In this document: piece after piece, positions 9,345 through 18,904 of the stretch
Layout: every line of letters starts with the position of its first letter
How positions within the stretch are numbered: the stretch's first letter is position 1
Assembly (NCBI GenBank): GCA_964036195.1
Contig: OZ038460.1
Span: forward strand, 17,611,504-17,675,503
Reading direction: 5' to 3'
DNA length: 64,000 nt
Origin: Sphaerolaimus hirsutus
Lineage: Eukaryota > Nematoda > Chromadorea > Monhysterida > Sphaerolaimidae
The notes under the pieces: model-generated
What the model was told of the DNA's origin: nothing
Seen by the model: the letters and a program-made list of their open reading frames with translations, nothing else
The model's database searches: none
Program-made: the position numbers and the translations under genes

Positions 9345-10730
9345 GTGAGTGCCCGCAGCCGTGCCCCTGTGTCGCAGCCGTAGCATAAATCGAGGGTGGC
9401 ATTTTAGGGGAGGCCCACCAGACTTTCATGTCATCCCATTATGTTGTATGTTGGCCGATTTTGATGCCCTTCAAGTATGTATGGGTTTGAGGGGGCTACG
9501 ACCAAATTTTTTTGTTTCCTCAAATAATCCCCCAGTCTCGAGATAAGGGGGGTCTATAAAAAGTGTTTACTTTGCATGTCCAATCTAGCATATTGAATTG
9601 AAAGCTAATAACTCAGCCATTTCTGGGCCGATTTGCATAGTTTAACACTTAAAATAATCTGGGCAACCTGCAGATTCCATTTTTGTAGTTGTATTAGTGG
9701 TGTCTAAATTTTGTATGCCCATTTGACCCGGTTTTCCAACAAGAAAAATAAATTTGTCTGAACGTGCTATCATATACTTGAGACTCTGAGAATTCATATA
9801 AAAAACAAATGAGTTTAATATCTCTTTCCAATCAAAAGTTATGGCACTTCAAAATTTTCAATTCCATCCGCATAAATAACTGCATGAAGAATGATGCATG
9901 CAACTTCAAAACTCTATATCTCGACCATTTCACAGCCGATTTCCACCAATGCACACGTAAAATTATCAGAATGACATGGAGATTAAATTTTTAAACCCAG
10001 ATTATCTGTACATTTCATCCGATTTCCCATACAAGAAAATAATGTGAACTCTTGAATGAACTTGTCACAATGAAAATGCATACAAATGAACTGTGAATAA
10101 AAATGATATCTCCATGTTATTCAGATCATTTTAAGTATCCATCGGTGAAAATCGGCTGAGAAATGGTCGAGATATGGAGTTTTGAAGTTGCATGCATGTG
10201 GTTATTTATGTGGATGGGAGGGAAAAGTTTGAAGCGCCATAACTTTTGATTGGAAAGAGATATTGAACCTATTTTTGTTTTATATGAATTCTCATTGTCT
10301 ACAGTATATTCAGAAAAAAAATTATTTTTCGTGTTGAAAAACCGGGTCAAATCGGCATACGAAATTTAGACACCACTAATACAGCTACAAAAATGGAATC
10401 TGCAGGTTGTCCCCCCGATTATTTGAAGTGATAAACTATTCAAATCGGCCCAGAAATGGCTGAGATATTGAGCTTTCAATTCAATATGCCAGATCGGACA
10501 TGCAAAGTAAACACCTTTTTATAGAACCCTTTTATCTCGGGACTGGGGGATTATTTGAGAAAACAAAAAAATTTGGTCGTAGCCGCAACCTCAAACCCCA
10601 ACATACTTGAAGGGCATCAAAATCGGCCAACATACAACATAATGGGATGACATGAAAGTCTGGTGGGCCTCCCCTAAAATGTTACCGTCGATTTATGCTA
10701 TGGTCGCAGCTCACAGCCATCTCCTCGCAG
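9345..10730 (+). other. Intron 1 of locus B
   Basis: Bounded by the GTGAGT donor and the acceptor CTCCTCGCAG. Nearly all of its 1.4 kb is the foldback at 9379-10702. The D equivalent is only 61 bp (33698-33758), which shows the short ancestral form. Confidence 0.65.
9379..10702. mobile_element. Foldback element inside intron 1 of locus B, 8-bp duplication GTCGCAGC
   Basis: Long inverted arms meet near base 10040. The ends are CGTAGCATAAATCGAGGG and the mirror CGATTTATGCTATG. GTCGCAGC flanks it at 9371-9378 and 10703-10710, and again around the copy at 39527-40849, so the insertion predates the block duplication. The arms contain a core (GGCCGATTTTGATGCCCTTC and CAAATAATCCCCCAGTC) that recurs in other foldback elements at 43842-44735 and 49735-50550. 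Confidence 0.88.
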
Positions 10731-11318
10731 GCGGCGGCAGCGGGGCGGGGCTGCCAGCTCCGCGTGCTCGTGCAGCTCCTGCAGCCAACGACTGCACGGC
10801 GCAGGGCACAGCCAAAGCAGGGCGAGCAGTGCACTCTCTGCGGCAAGACATTGACTTCAAAGACTGCACTGCACGCACACGTGGATGCGGTGCACCTGGG
10901 TCTGCGACCGCACGCGTGCATCGATTGCGGCAAGACATTCTGCACAAAAACACAGCTGAAGACACACGTGCGCGTGCACACGGGCGAGCGGCCGTACAGC
11001 TGTCAACACTGTGCCAAGTCATTCTCTACTGGCAGTTATTTGAAAATGCACGTGAATGCTGTGCACCTTGGCCAACGATCACTTGAGTGCACTCTCTGCA
11101 GTGAAACATTCAGCACACAGCAGTATATGCGCATTCACATGCGGGTGCACACGGGCGAGCGGCCGTACGTCTGCCAGCAGTGCGGCAGGGCTTTCAAACA
11201 GCACGGGAATTTAAAGAAACACACGAGTACAGTCCACCTTGGCCTGCGACCGCACAAATGCGCTGTCTGCGGCAGAGTTGCGAAAGCGTATTTACGCTTA
11301 CCCGAAATACCCGGGTAA
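10731..11318 (+). CDS. Locus B N-terminal zinc-finger segment (fingers 1-5) running into a hAT
   Basis: Five complete fingers start CTLC, CIDC, CQHC, CTLC and CQQC. The sixth reads CAVCG and then runs into hAT sequence, which adds about 14 foreign residues before a stop at 11316-11318. The leading residues (AAAAGRGC...) match the read-through upstream of the conserved ATG in D, E and F. The only in-frame ATG is at 10695, inside the foldback element upstream of the acceptor. If translated at all, this would be a truncated protein. Confidence 0.5.
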   Translation, partial: AAAAGRGCQLRVLVQLLQPTTARRRAQPKQGEQCTLCGKTLTSKTALHAHVDAVHLGLRPHACIDCGKTFCTKTQLKTHVRVHTGERPYSCQHCAKSFSTGSYLKMHVNAVHLGQRSLECTLCSETFSTQQYMRIHMRVHTGERPYVCQQCGRAFKQHGNLKKHTSTVHLGLRPHKCAVCGRVAKAYLRLPEIPG

Positions 11319-11997
11319 ATGGGTATTTATACTTACGCTTACGCTTACGCTTTCATAAAATACCCGTACGCTTTTTTACGCTTTCCCGGCCAAAATACCC
11401 GAGTACTAAAAGCGTAAAAAAGCTTTTCACACGGTTCAGTTTTACACCTTTGAAAAAGCATAAAATACGTCAGTAAGCATATGTCTTGCTAATACTGTGT
11501 CGTCGAGCAAAATCGTGGCTTCAGCTAAGAAATTTTGGGCTGAAAATGGATTCCAACGACGATGTTGTCGCCGTCGACAGCACTAAGTCCAAGTTGGAAG
11601 ATAAAAAGATGACTTACCGTGTTTCTTCTAATAGAACGGCAGCCTCCAATAGAACGGCACCTCCCATATAACGGCAGGCAAAAAAAGTTGACGAAAAAAA
11701 TGGAACGGTGCTCTCCTATTATAAGAAATAAGGTAAGTGTCGCTGCCGATGAATTGCCAAACAACATATAGGGCAGACTACTACGTGGACATCTGAAAAA
11801 TGTCACTGAGAGCTTGATTTGGAAAGAATTCACTGAGAAAACGTCTCTTAAAATTTTTTTACGCTTACGCTTTTATTTACGCTTTCCCAGGTATTTTAAA
11901 AATACCCTACGCTTTAAGTATCCATACTGAAAATTTGGAAAGTGTATTTACGCTTACGCTTACGCTTTCCAAAAATACCGGTATTCTAACAACTCTG
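11273..11997. mobile_element. hAT-like element in a finger codon of locus B, 8-bp duplication GTCTGCGG
   Basis: Starts CAGAGTTGCGAAAGCG and ends TTCTAACAACTCTG. GTCTGCGG flanks it at 11265-11272 and 11998-12005. Locus E carries the uninterrupted sequence with one GTCTGCGG at 41415-41422, so this insertion is later than the duplication. GCGTAA hexamers lie at both ends. A small AATAGAACGGC-type MITE (about 11616-11733) is nested within. Confidence 0.95.
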
Positions 11998-12005
11998 GTC
12001 TGCGG

Positions 12006-12184
12006 TAAGAAATTGGCCACGCAATGCAGTCTGAAGAGACACATGCACATGCACACGGGTGAGCGGCCGCATTCGTGCAAGCACTGCGGCAAGACGTTCA
12101 ATGAACGAGCCACCCTCAACGCACACGTGGATGCTGTGCACCTGGGTCTGAAACCACACAAGTGCACCCATTGCAACAAGGCAT
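12006..12184 (+). pseudogene. Locus B fingers 6-8 segment between two hAT insertions
   Basis: Continues finger 6 (KKLATQCSLKRH), all of finger 7 (CKHCGKTFNERATLNAH) and the start of finger 8 (CTHCNKA). The frame is open and matches locus E (41423-41601) and fragment C (26831-27001). It cannot be translated from the normal start unless the upstream insertion is removed. Confidence 0.75.
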
Positions 12185-12682
12185 CACAGTTGTTAATGCG
12201 TATTTAATTTTACTCAAAAAGTACACGTACTCGAGTACCGAGTAAATACGCATATGCATACTTTGAAAAAGTATCCGTACTCGTCTGTATGCTCAACTCG
12301 TCAACTTTTTGAAAGTGCTCGAGTACAGAAAAGTAATTATTGTGAGTACAGAAAGAGTATTTTTGCCATTCAAGCTTTTAAAAAGAATAGGTACTTAATT
12401 ATTGAAGGAAAACACCGTTTTGTTGTCCAGGCTAAGCATTCATAATACTCCCTTCTATATTGTACAGAAAAAAGGTACTTTTACTTGCTTTTATGCTTTC
12501 CTGAGCAAAAATACTAGCATTTACACTTTCTGGGTAAAAAGTATTTTACTCTGATTTACTCGCGAGTAAAAGTAGCATGACTTTATTTTACGCTTTCTAT
12601 ACTCAGGGGGTGAGTAAACATAAAATACATAAAATACACAAACAAATACTTTGAAAAAAGTCCAGTACTTTTAACAACTCTG
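12185..12682. mobile_element. hAT-like element in finger 8 of locus B, 8-bp duplication CAAGGCAT
   Basis: Starts CACAGTTGTTAATGCG and ends CTTTTAACAACTCTG. CAAGGCAT flanks it at 12177-12184 and 12683-12690. The same insertion is at 41602-42100 (locus E), and its left part is in fragment C (27002-about 27180), so it is the oldest hAT hit in this gene lineage. Subterminal repeats are of the GAGTAC/ACTCGAGTA type. Confidence 0.95.
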
Positions 12683-12690
12683 CAAGGCAT

Positions 12691-12965
12691 TCGCTGCTAA
12701 GGGTTATTTGAAGAAACACGTGAATGCTGTGCACCTTGGCATTCGGCCACACGAGTGCACCCAGTGCGACAAGGCATTCCCCACACAAAGGCATTTGAGA
12801 CGTCACATGCGCGTGCACACGGGCGAGCAGCCGCTCAAGTGTGAGTGCGAGCACTGTGGCAAGTCATTCTCAGACCCCGGCAATTTGAACAGACACGTGG
12901 AGAATGTCCACCTGGGCGTGAGGCGGGCCAAGTGCGTCCATTGCGGCAAGGACTTCCGCGACCAG
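12691..12965 (+). pseudogene. Locus B fingers 8-11 segment, ending at a splice donor
   Basis: Encodes the C-terminal half of finger 8 (FAAKGYLKKHVNAVH), fingers 9 (CTQC) and 10 (CEHC), and the first half of finger 11 (CVHCGKDFRDQ). It ends at CAG|GTGCCAG. Joining to 13695 gives GKDFRDQTYLNM followed by HIREVH, exactly the 12-residue Cys-to-His spacing of a C2H2 finger. Compared with E, helix position 3 of finger 9 is His here and Ala there. Confidence 0.75.
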
Positions 12966-13694
12966 GTGCCAGTCCCGCACTCTGTAAAGTGTCGTGTGAA
13001 GTGTCAAATGTCATGCAAAGTGTCAATAGAAAAATTGTTTTTCTCAAAGAAAGAAGAAAGTTTTTGATGTACATCATTCTGGAGGGGGGGGGGGTATTAT
13101 TTACCCAGCCCATTTTGAGGGGGGTTAATTCGAGGTAATACGGTATACTCCAGTCACTTAACACCCTGCATGCGTGGTTCCCGCTGGAACCGCCCCAACT
13201 ATTTTTTACCCATGCGATTTTCATAAAATGTTGAAAAAAGTTATCATGTTATCACGATATTTATATGTTCACTTATTCGCAACAATGATTTTTTTCATAT
13301 TTTATACAAAAATCAGATGCTTCATCATCCTTGGCACGCTTCCAACGTGACACATAAATGAGTGCGATGGCAGAGTATCATGCCCGTTGAGTATACCTAT
13401 AAATATATTTTTAAAAAATGTTCAAAAACGTTTTTGAATTGTTCACTGTATTTTTGGTTCAAAATGCACACATAATGCAGAATTTCACAATTTCACATGG
13501 GTCTACCTGAAGTGGCAGAACAATCTACCGTATTTCCTCGAAATACCCCCCCCCCCCCACGAAATACCACCCCCCTCAAAATCGGCACTTAAAAATCAAA
13601 CACTTAAAAATTTTCAACACTTTTTTGAAAAGGGTTTGCCAACATTACACTTGACACATTGCATAACACTTCACAGGGGGTGGACCGCCACCAG
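12966..13694 (+). other. Intron 2 of locus B, built on an introner-like palindromic element
   Basis: Starts GTGCCAGTCCCGCACTCTGTAAAGTG and ends CACTTCACAGGGGGTGGACCGCCACCAG. These ends are imperfect inverted copies, and the intron boundaries coincide with them. The middle holds MITE remnants (13070-13141, 13143-13396 and about 13532-13575). Locus E has the same intron at 42384-51548. Confidence 0.8.
13143..13396. mobile_element. MITE with GTATACTCCAGTCAC / GAGTATAC ends
   Basis: A unit of about 255 bp containing CATGCGTGGTTCCCGCTGGA and CTTCCAACGTGACACATAAA. The same unit is at 42577-42830, and in inverted orientation at 60404-60663. A fragment of the right part lies near 15225-15290. Confidence 0.7.
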
Positions 13695-14087
13695 ACATAC
13701 TTGAATATGCATATCAGAGAGGTGCACCTGGGGGAGAAGCCCCACAAGTGCCATGTGTGTGGCAAGGCTTTTGGTCAGAAAGGACATTTAACCCTGCATC
13801 TCAGAGCTGTGCACATCGGTGAAAAACCTCACAAGTGTGTGCAATGCGGCAAGGCATTTACTATGAAAGCTTACCTGTCCTGGCACATGAACACAGTCCA
13901 CCAGAAGCAGCGACCCCACAAATGTGTGCACTGTGACAAGACTTTTGTTAATGTCAATAGAATGCGAGAACGTGTGCATGCAGTACATGTGGGAGAGCGA
14001 ATGCACAAGTGCACCCAGTGCAGCTATGCGGGTGGTACACAGAGGGGTTTGAAAAGCCACCTGCGTAGGATGCATTCCGAGTGGTGA
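13695..14087 (+). pseudogene. Locus B last exon, fingers 11-15
   Basis: Encodes the second half of finger 11 ([11 protein letters not shown]) and fingers 12 (CHVC), 13 (CVQC), 14 (CVHC) and 15 (CTQCSYAGG...), then a stop. Finger 13 is uninterrupted here, with one GCGGCAAG at 13846-13853; locus E has a hAT at this point. In finger 14 the first zinc-ligand His is Arg (RERVHAVH), while E keeps His (QEHVHAVH). Confidence 0.75.
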
Positions 14088-14437
14088 TCACTTAGTAAAA
14101 AGTTTTTACACTTAGAAACTTAAATTTTATCGTTTATTTTATTTTTTACTTTTGTTTGCATTCGTCAGTGTAGCACCAAACAAAAAGCGCAAGTGAACCC
14201 TTGAAGCTGACTTTAATAGAACCGTGTTTCACATCTTCACCAGATTTGTCATTTCGGTGGTATCCAAAAATTATTAGATTTGAAAAAGAAACAGATCAAC
14301 TGTGCATGTGTTGTGGCTACCACGGTGGTTTGGAGTTATTATCCTTTGCCTCGATATTGAAAGTGGGCTTCTGTCGTACAAGTTTGTTTGGCCCATTTAC
14401 ATATTTAGCTTGACGGGTTAAGCGCTGCACACAGTAG

Positions 14438-15138
14438 TTTTTTACGCTTTCCTGGCCAAAATACCCGGGTACTGAAAGCGTAAAAAAGCTTTTCACACGG
14501 TTCAGTTTTACACTTTTGAAAAAGCATAAAACCACAAAAAAGAGTGAACGAAACTGCGTACCAAAAAAATTACTGTGTGCGTGCAGTGATGCTGGAAATA
14601 GTGGCACATTTACAAATTGTGTCGCAGTATGAATGTCTTGCTAATACTGTGTCGTCGAGCAAAATCGTGGCTTCAGTTGAGAAATTTTGGGCTGAAAATG
14701 GATTCCGACGACGATGTTGTCGCCGTCGACAGCAGTAACTCCAAGTTGAAAGATACAAAGATGACTTACCGTGTTTCTTCTAATAGAACGGCAGCCTCCA
14801 ATAGAACGGCACCTCCCATAGAACGGCAGGCAAATAAAGTTGACAAAAAATTGAACGGTGCTCTTCTATTAGAAGAAATACGGTAAGTGTCACTGCCGAT
14901 GAATTGCCAAACAACATATGAGGGCAGACTTATCCGAAAAATGCCGCTGAGAGCTTGATTTGGAAAGAATTCACTGAGAAAACATCTCTTAAAATTTTTT
15001 TACGCTTACGCTTTTATTTACGCTTTCCCAGGTATTTTAAAAATACCTTACGCTTTCAGTATCCATACTGAAAATTTGGAAAGTGTATTTACGCTTACGC
15101 TTACGCTTTCCAAAAATACCGGTATTTTAACAACTCTG
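14438..15138. mobile_element. 5'-truncated hAT-like element, GCGTAA subfamily
   Basis: Starts abruptly within the element (TTTTACGCTTTCCTGGCC) and ends normally (CCGGTATTTTAACAACTCTG). It closely resembles 11273-11997 and contains the same small AATAGAACGGC MITE (about 14768-14882). Its left breakpoint coincides with the end of homology to the second block. Confidence 0.75.
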
Positions 15139-16270
15139 GTGAAAACTAGTGTGCGCAGGGCCAAAGTGATCACGCAAGTTTTCTCATCTTTTTACAACAA
15201 TTCCGTGCTTAAATTATTGTTTGCGGACTTCCAACGTGAGAAGTAAGTAAGTGCGAGTGCAGAGTATGATCTCCGCTACGTATAAATACAACCTTTTTTT
15301 ATGCATTTTACCATGGAGCTTGAAAACATTGTTTTTCAGCATCATTTTTGCTAGAAGTTTTGTCAAAATAGTGACAAATAATAGTAATATACATTCGAAT
15401 TTACCGCAAATCCTCGAATAAGTCCATCTTGAATAACTCGGATAAGTCCCACCTTGAATAACTCGAAAAAAACTTCCCGCCCCTAGAATAACCCCCCCCC
15501 CTGGAAACTGCGACATTTAAAAAAAAAGATTCGATGAATACAGACGGGCGAAATTAAACTACATCTGGGCTGATTCATTGAATGCAAATACAGTGCAGTG
15601 TGTGAAACGAAAAAATACAAAGGAATGTGGGCGGCCACAGCAGATACATAGTGTATATGCAGTGTATTTGAATGGGTCGGCTGCCGCTGAACACGAATTT
15701 ATAGAATGGATACTTTGTTTTTGTTGTTGTTGAAATCTTGAATACCTGGATTTCATGAGTTGATTGAATGAATTCATACTATTTATTAAAATCAATGTTT
15801 TCCTGAAACTTCTGAGGAAAGAATACCCCCCTCAAAAATTTTGATGAAAAATTAACTCCCCAGGGGACCTATTCGAAGATTTAGGGTAGATAAACAAAGC
15901 ACCTGCACTAACCAATAATATGAACAATGTAAATATTTTTGTTCTAGCTACCTACAATAATAAAAACTAATATACATAAAATACCCCATAATAAAAATGG
16001 TTGAGGTGTATTGTGGTAAAAAGCTTCAAATGACAAGATGAATGAGATATGGTGCCATGTCGTTACATTGTTTCAATTTGTGATTAAATTGCCAAAGTTG
16101 ATGAACCAGAATTAAAATTCAAACTCAAATATTTATTTTTCTTGCCATGGTCAATTTGGCAGCGTACCGTGGATCATTGTAAGACTATGTGACAAATGCA
16201 CAAACTGTTCAATTGTAGAGTGTCAATTTTTATATTTTAGTTATGTTCCTTTGATTTCAGTTGTTTACAT
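15139..16270. other. No gene; MITE remnants and AT-rich DNA
   Basis: Positions about 15405-15890 hold an eroded CGAATAACTCCCCC-type MITE. Around 15139-15290 are fragments of the CACTAGTTTTC and CTTCCAACGTGAG MITEs. The rest is AT-rich with no supported feature. Confidence 0.5.
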
Positions 16271-16271
16271 A

Positions 16272-16638
16272 CCGTATTTATTCTAATAGAGCGGCATACC
16301 TCCAATAGAACGGCAACCTCCAATAGAACGGCAGGTAGACATTACATTGGAACAGTGCCTAAACATCCAAGTGGGTGGTGAGAACATCCAAGGTGTTCAG
16401 AACTATAATTTAGGGTTGTTTTCAGATTTGGTTTTGTTTGAATTGATGCTCTGCCTCTGATATTAAAATGTAGATCGTGTTTCATTTAAAACACCATGTT
16501 CATATGAAAAATGTGTGAAAAATATTGATGAAAAAAATAGAGCGGAAGCCTGCAATAGAACAGCACCTCCAATAGAACGGCAGGTAAAACAGTTGACAAA
16601 AAAAGTTGAACGGCGCTCTTCTATTAGAATAAATACAG
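16272..16638. mobile_element. TA-target MITE, AATAGAACGGC subterminal repeats
   Basis: Inverted termini CCGTATTTATTCTAATAGA and TCTATTAGAATAAATACAG between TA dinucleotides (16270-16271, 16639-16640). AATAGAACGGCA units repeat inside both ends. Confidence 0.8.
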
Positions 16639-16997
16639 TATGTATGTAGGCAATAAGTACATTACATCAAATAGCAATAGGTACAGCATGGGCCACACAG
16701 CATGGCTTATCACAATTGTGTGCATTTGTATTCTCCAGTTCTGTAGATAGGTCAATTCAAATGTTCTTCTTCCCACTGGGGCAACGCGGGGGGGGGGGGG
16801 CTTTTTTATTTGCCACTTGCAATCTAACTTAACACTTTACGTTCAAAGTTCACTTCAAAGTGACTTATTAATGATACGTTGCGTTATTTACAGGTCCACT
16901 TGCAAACAAGCTTACAAGTTTCAGTAAGATGAAAAATCAACCATCTCGCCATTCCCTCAATAACCACAAAACCACTTGAATGTCACACTAGGGGGCA

Positions 16998-17206
16998 GTT
17001 CCGGAAAATGAGAAGTGAGAAGTGAAATGGCAAAGGCGAAGTAAAAGCGCTAAGGCGAAGTGAAACGGCAAGTGAATTGGCAAAAGCAAATAGGAATTAC
17101 TTTTTCTTTTTTTCCACTTCGCTTTTGTCAATTCACTTGCCATTTCACTTGGCCTTTGCGCTTTTACTTGGCCTTTGCCATTTCACTTCTCACTTCTCAT
17201 TTTGCG
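16998..17206. mobile_element. Hairpin MITE, AATGAGAAGTGAGAAGTG arms
   Basis: Two arms of roughly 95 bases are inverted copies of each other around a short AT-rich loop near 17095-17110. The left arm begins GAAAATGAGAAGTGAG; the right arm ends CTCACTTCTCATTTTGC. Confidence 0.8.
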
Positions 17207-17450
17207 GGATTGACCCCAGACACAAGGGTCGATTGAATTGAGATTCGACGCGCGGCGGCGATCCAAAGCACAAGGCTGCCCAGCTGGGGGCCGCTTTTCC
17301 CAGCGCCCGAGGTCGGCCCGGATTCGCTGACGCCGCAGCGGCGCGACAAAAAACGCCCGCTTTATATTTTTCGCGCCCGTTCTGGCTGGGCAAATGAAAA
17401 TGGAAGGTGTTCGATTTGATAAGTACAAGCACGAAATGACGAAGGGGCTA
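17207..17450. other. GC-rich island, unidentified
   Basis: A CpG-rich stretch (for example GATTCGACGCGCGGCGGCG and TTCGCTGACGCCGCAGCGG) in an AT-rich region, just after a hairpin MITE. Overlapping short frames exist on the minus strand, but none looks like a known domain. It could be a CpG promoter or a transposon interior. Confidence 0.3.
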
Positions 17451-17956
17451 AACGAATATCTTTAAAGCCGGAGTGACAGCATAACGGTAAATAGAAGGTG
17501 ATATGACAAATAAAACGTCACCGATAAATCCATTATTTTCATGTTTACAAGTTTTTTATTGAAAATAAATGTTCAATACTTGAATTAGAATGAGAAAAAT
17601 TTCATATGGGGATGTTATATTTGAATTCGAATGAAAAACGTTTGATGAAAAATGGTCCGCTGACAAATCAATTTCACGGTGATGCCCTAAAATCAATTTG
17701 CTGGCAGTCGTTGCATGAAAGGGCCATCGACAAATTGATTTTTACCGCTAAAATGACTCATTTTAGAAAACTCAAAAGCATTCAAACAAACTTGTTAATT
17801 TTTAAAGTTTCAGTTGAAAACTAGTGTGCACTGGGCAATTTTGTGCTTATGTAATGAATGGTAAAAATGATGCACAAATGATGCACTGAACTTTGCATGA
17901 CAATTGACAAATTTGAATGACATTTGACAACTTTACATGACTTGGGACTGGCGCCA

Positions 17957-18399
17957 GGTGGCAATCCCAAGCCCTGTAAAGTGTAAAGTAAAGTGTCAAA
18001 TGTAAAGTCAAATGCAAACTCAAATGTCAAATGACAAAGAAAAGTGTCAAACTTAAAGTCTAATGCAAAGTCAAATGTCACATGTAAAGTAAAGTGTCAA
18101 ATGTAAAGTCAAATGTAAAGTCAGGTGTCAATTGTGTATCCAAATCTGATTTTTTTTGTATCTAAATCTCATGTCGAAAAATAAGATTTGGATATGAAGA
18201 AAATAAGATTTGGATACACAATTGACACTTTACTTTACATTTGACACTTTATTTTACATTCGACATTTGACTTTGCATTTGACTTTGCATTTGACTTTAC
18301 ATTTGACACTTTGCTTTACATTTGACATTTGACTTTGCAATTGACTTTACCCACATTTGACACTTTACTTTACACTTCACAGGGCTTGGGACTGCCGTC
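17957..18399. mobile_element. Introner-like palindromic element (copy outside a ZF gene)
   Basis: Ends GGTGGCAATCCCAAGCCCTG and CAGGGCTTGGGACTGCCGTC, with alternating GTAAAGTGTCAAATG motifs and their mirror inside. The first G is followed by GT and the right flank supplies AG (GTCAG), so it has the same potential GT-AG frame as the copies in loci B, E and F. Confidence 0.75.
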
Positions 18400-18401
18400 A
18401 G

Positions 18402-18900
18402 GTTGCAGTACAGCACTGAAACGACCCCATCGCGGCAGCCAGTGTGTGAAAAAAGCAAAAAAAGCGACAAGGATGACTAGGCGCAGCAAAAAAACATCTG
18501 GCACGCTGTGGCGCAGAGTTCTGTTGGGGGGGAAATGAAAATGGAAGGATGTAAATAAATACAGGCACACAGAAAGGGCGTAACAATAAAATAAATGGGA
18601 GAAACGAAAATAGCGATGGAAATTTCTGTTTTGCTAACAGTGCGTCAATGAAAACTTGGATTTTTTAACGCAACGGCCCTGCGCAAACTTGTACACACAC
18701 TGCAGAAATCGGTAAAATGAATTATCAACTTTAAATACATGTAAGTTTACAGAATGAGCAATCTATTGTAGTCAACTACAATCTTGATGGCAGTCAAAAA
18801 GCCCTCATTTTCTTTAACTCAAATGTGTACCAAACAGATTTATGAGTTTACAATTTTGCAAATTTCAGCGTGTAAATACTAGCATGTGTAGCTGGAAAAA
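18402..18900. other. Unassigned sequence after an introner-like element
   Basis: The first 140 bases are GC-moderate and open on the plus strand (a Lys/Arg-rich frame with KKAKKATRMTRRSKK). An exon following the potential acceptor at 18400-18401 is conceivable. The remainder is AT-rich with no feature. Confidence 0.25.
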
Positions 18901-18904
18901 TCTA

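Larger units (their letters stand above)
10731..14087 (+). pseudogene. Locus B: 15-finger C2H2 zinc-finger gene broken by two hAT-like insertions
   Basis: The parts are: fingers 1-5 and the first half of 6 (10731-11272), hAT (11273-11997), rest of 6, finger 7 and start of 8 (12006-12184), hAT (12185-12682), rest of 8 to mid-11 (12691-12965), intron (12966-13694), rest of 11 to 15 (13695-14087). Reading across each insertion restores regular Cys2-His2 spacing, which fixes the ancestral order. Fingers with X3 His spacing and HTGERP linkers tend to alternate with X4 fingers followed by VHLG(L/Q)RxxxC linkers. The ATG that starts D, E and F (LM-x-P) reads CTG here, so the usual start is lost. Finger 14 has Arg for its first His. 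As it stands the frame stops inside the first hAT after five complete fingers, so either a short 5-finger protein or no protein is made. The ancestor was presumably a nuclear DNA-binding factor, targets unknown. Confidence 0.8.
812..14437 (+). repeat. Segmental duplication block 1 (loci A+B), paralogous to 34285-53470
   Basis: Collinear with 34285-53470: ZF type I tail, MITE spacer, exon 1, foldback-bearing intron, type II ZF exons and the 3' flank. The block is 13.6 kb here and 19.2 kb in the partner. The difference is explained by insertions: 2205-3264, 4837-7168 and 11273-11997 only here; 43173-51457, 51708-52641 and a piece near 53190-53420 only in the partner. Both copies are in the same orientation. 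Confidence 0.9.
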
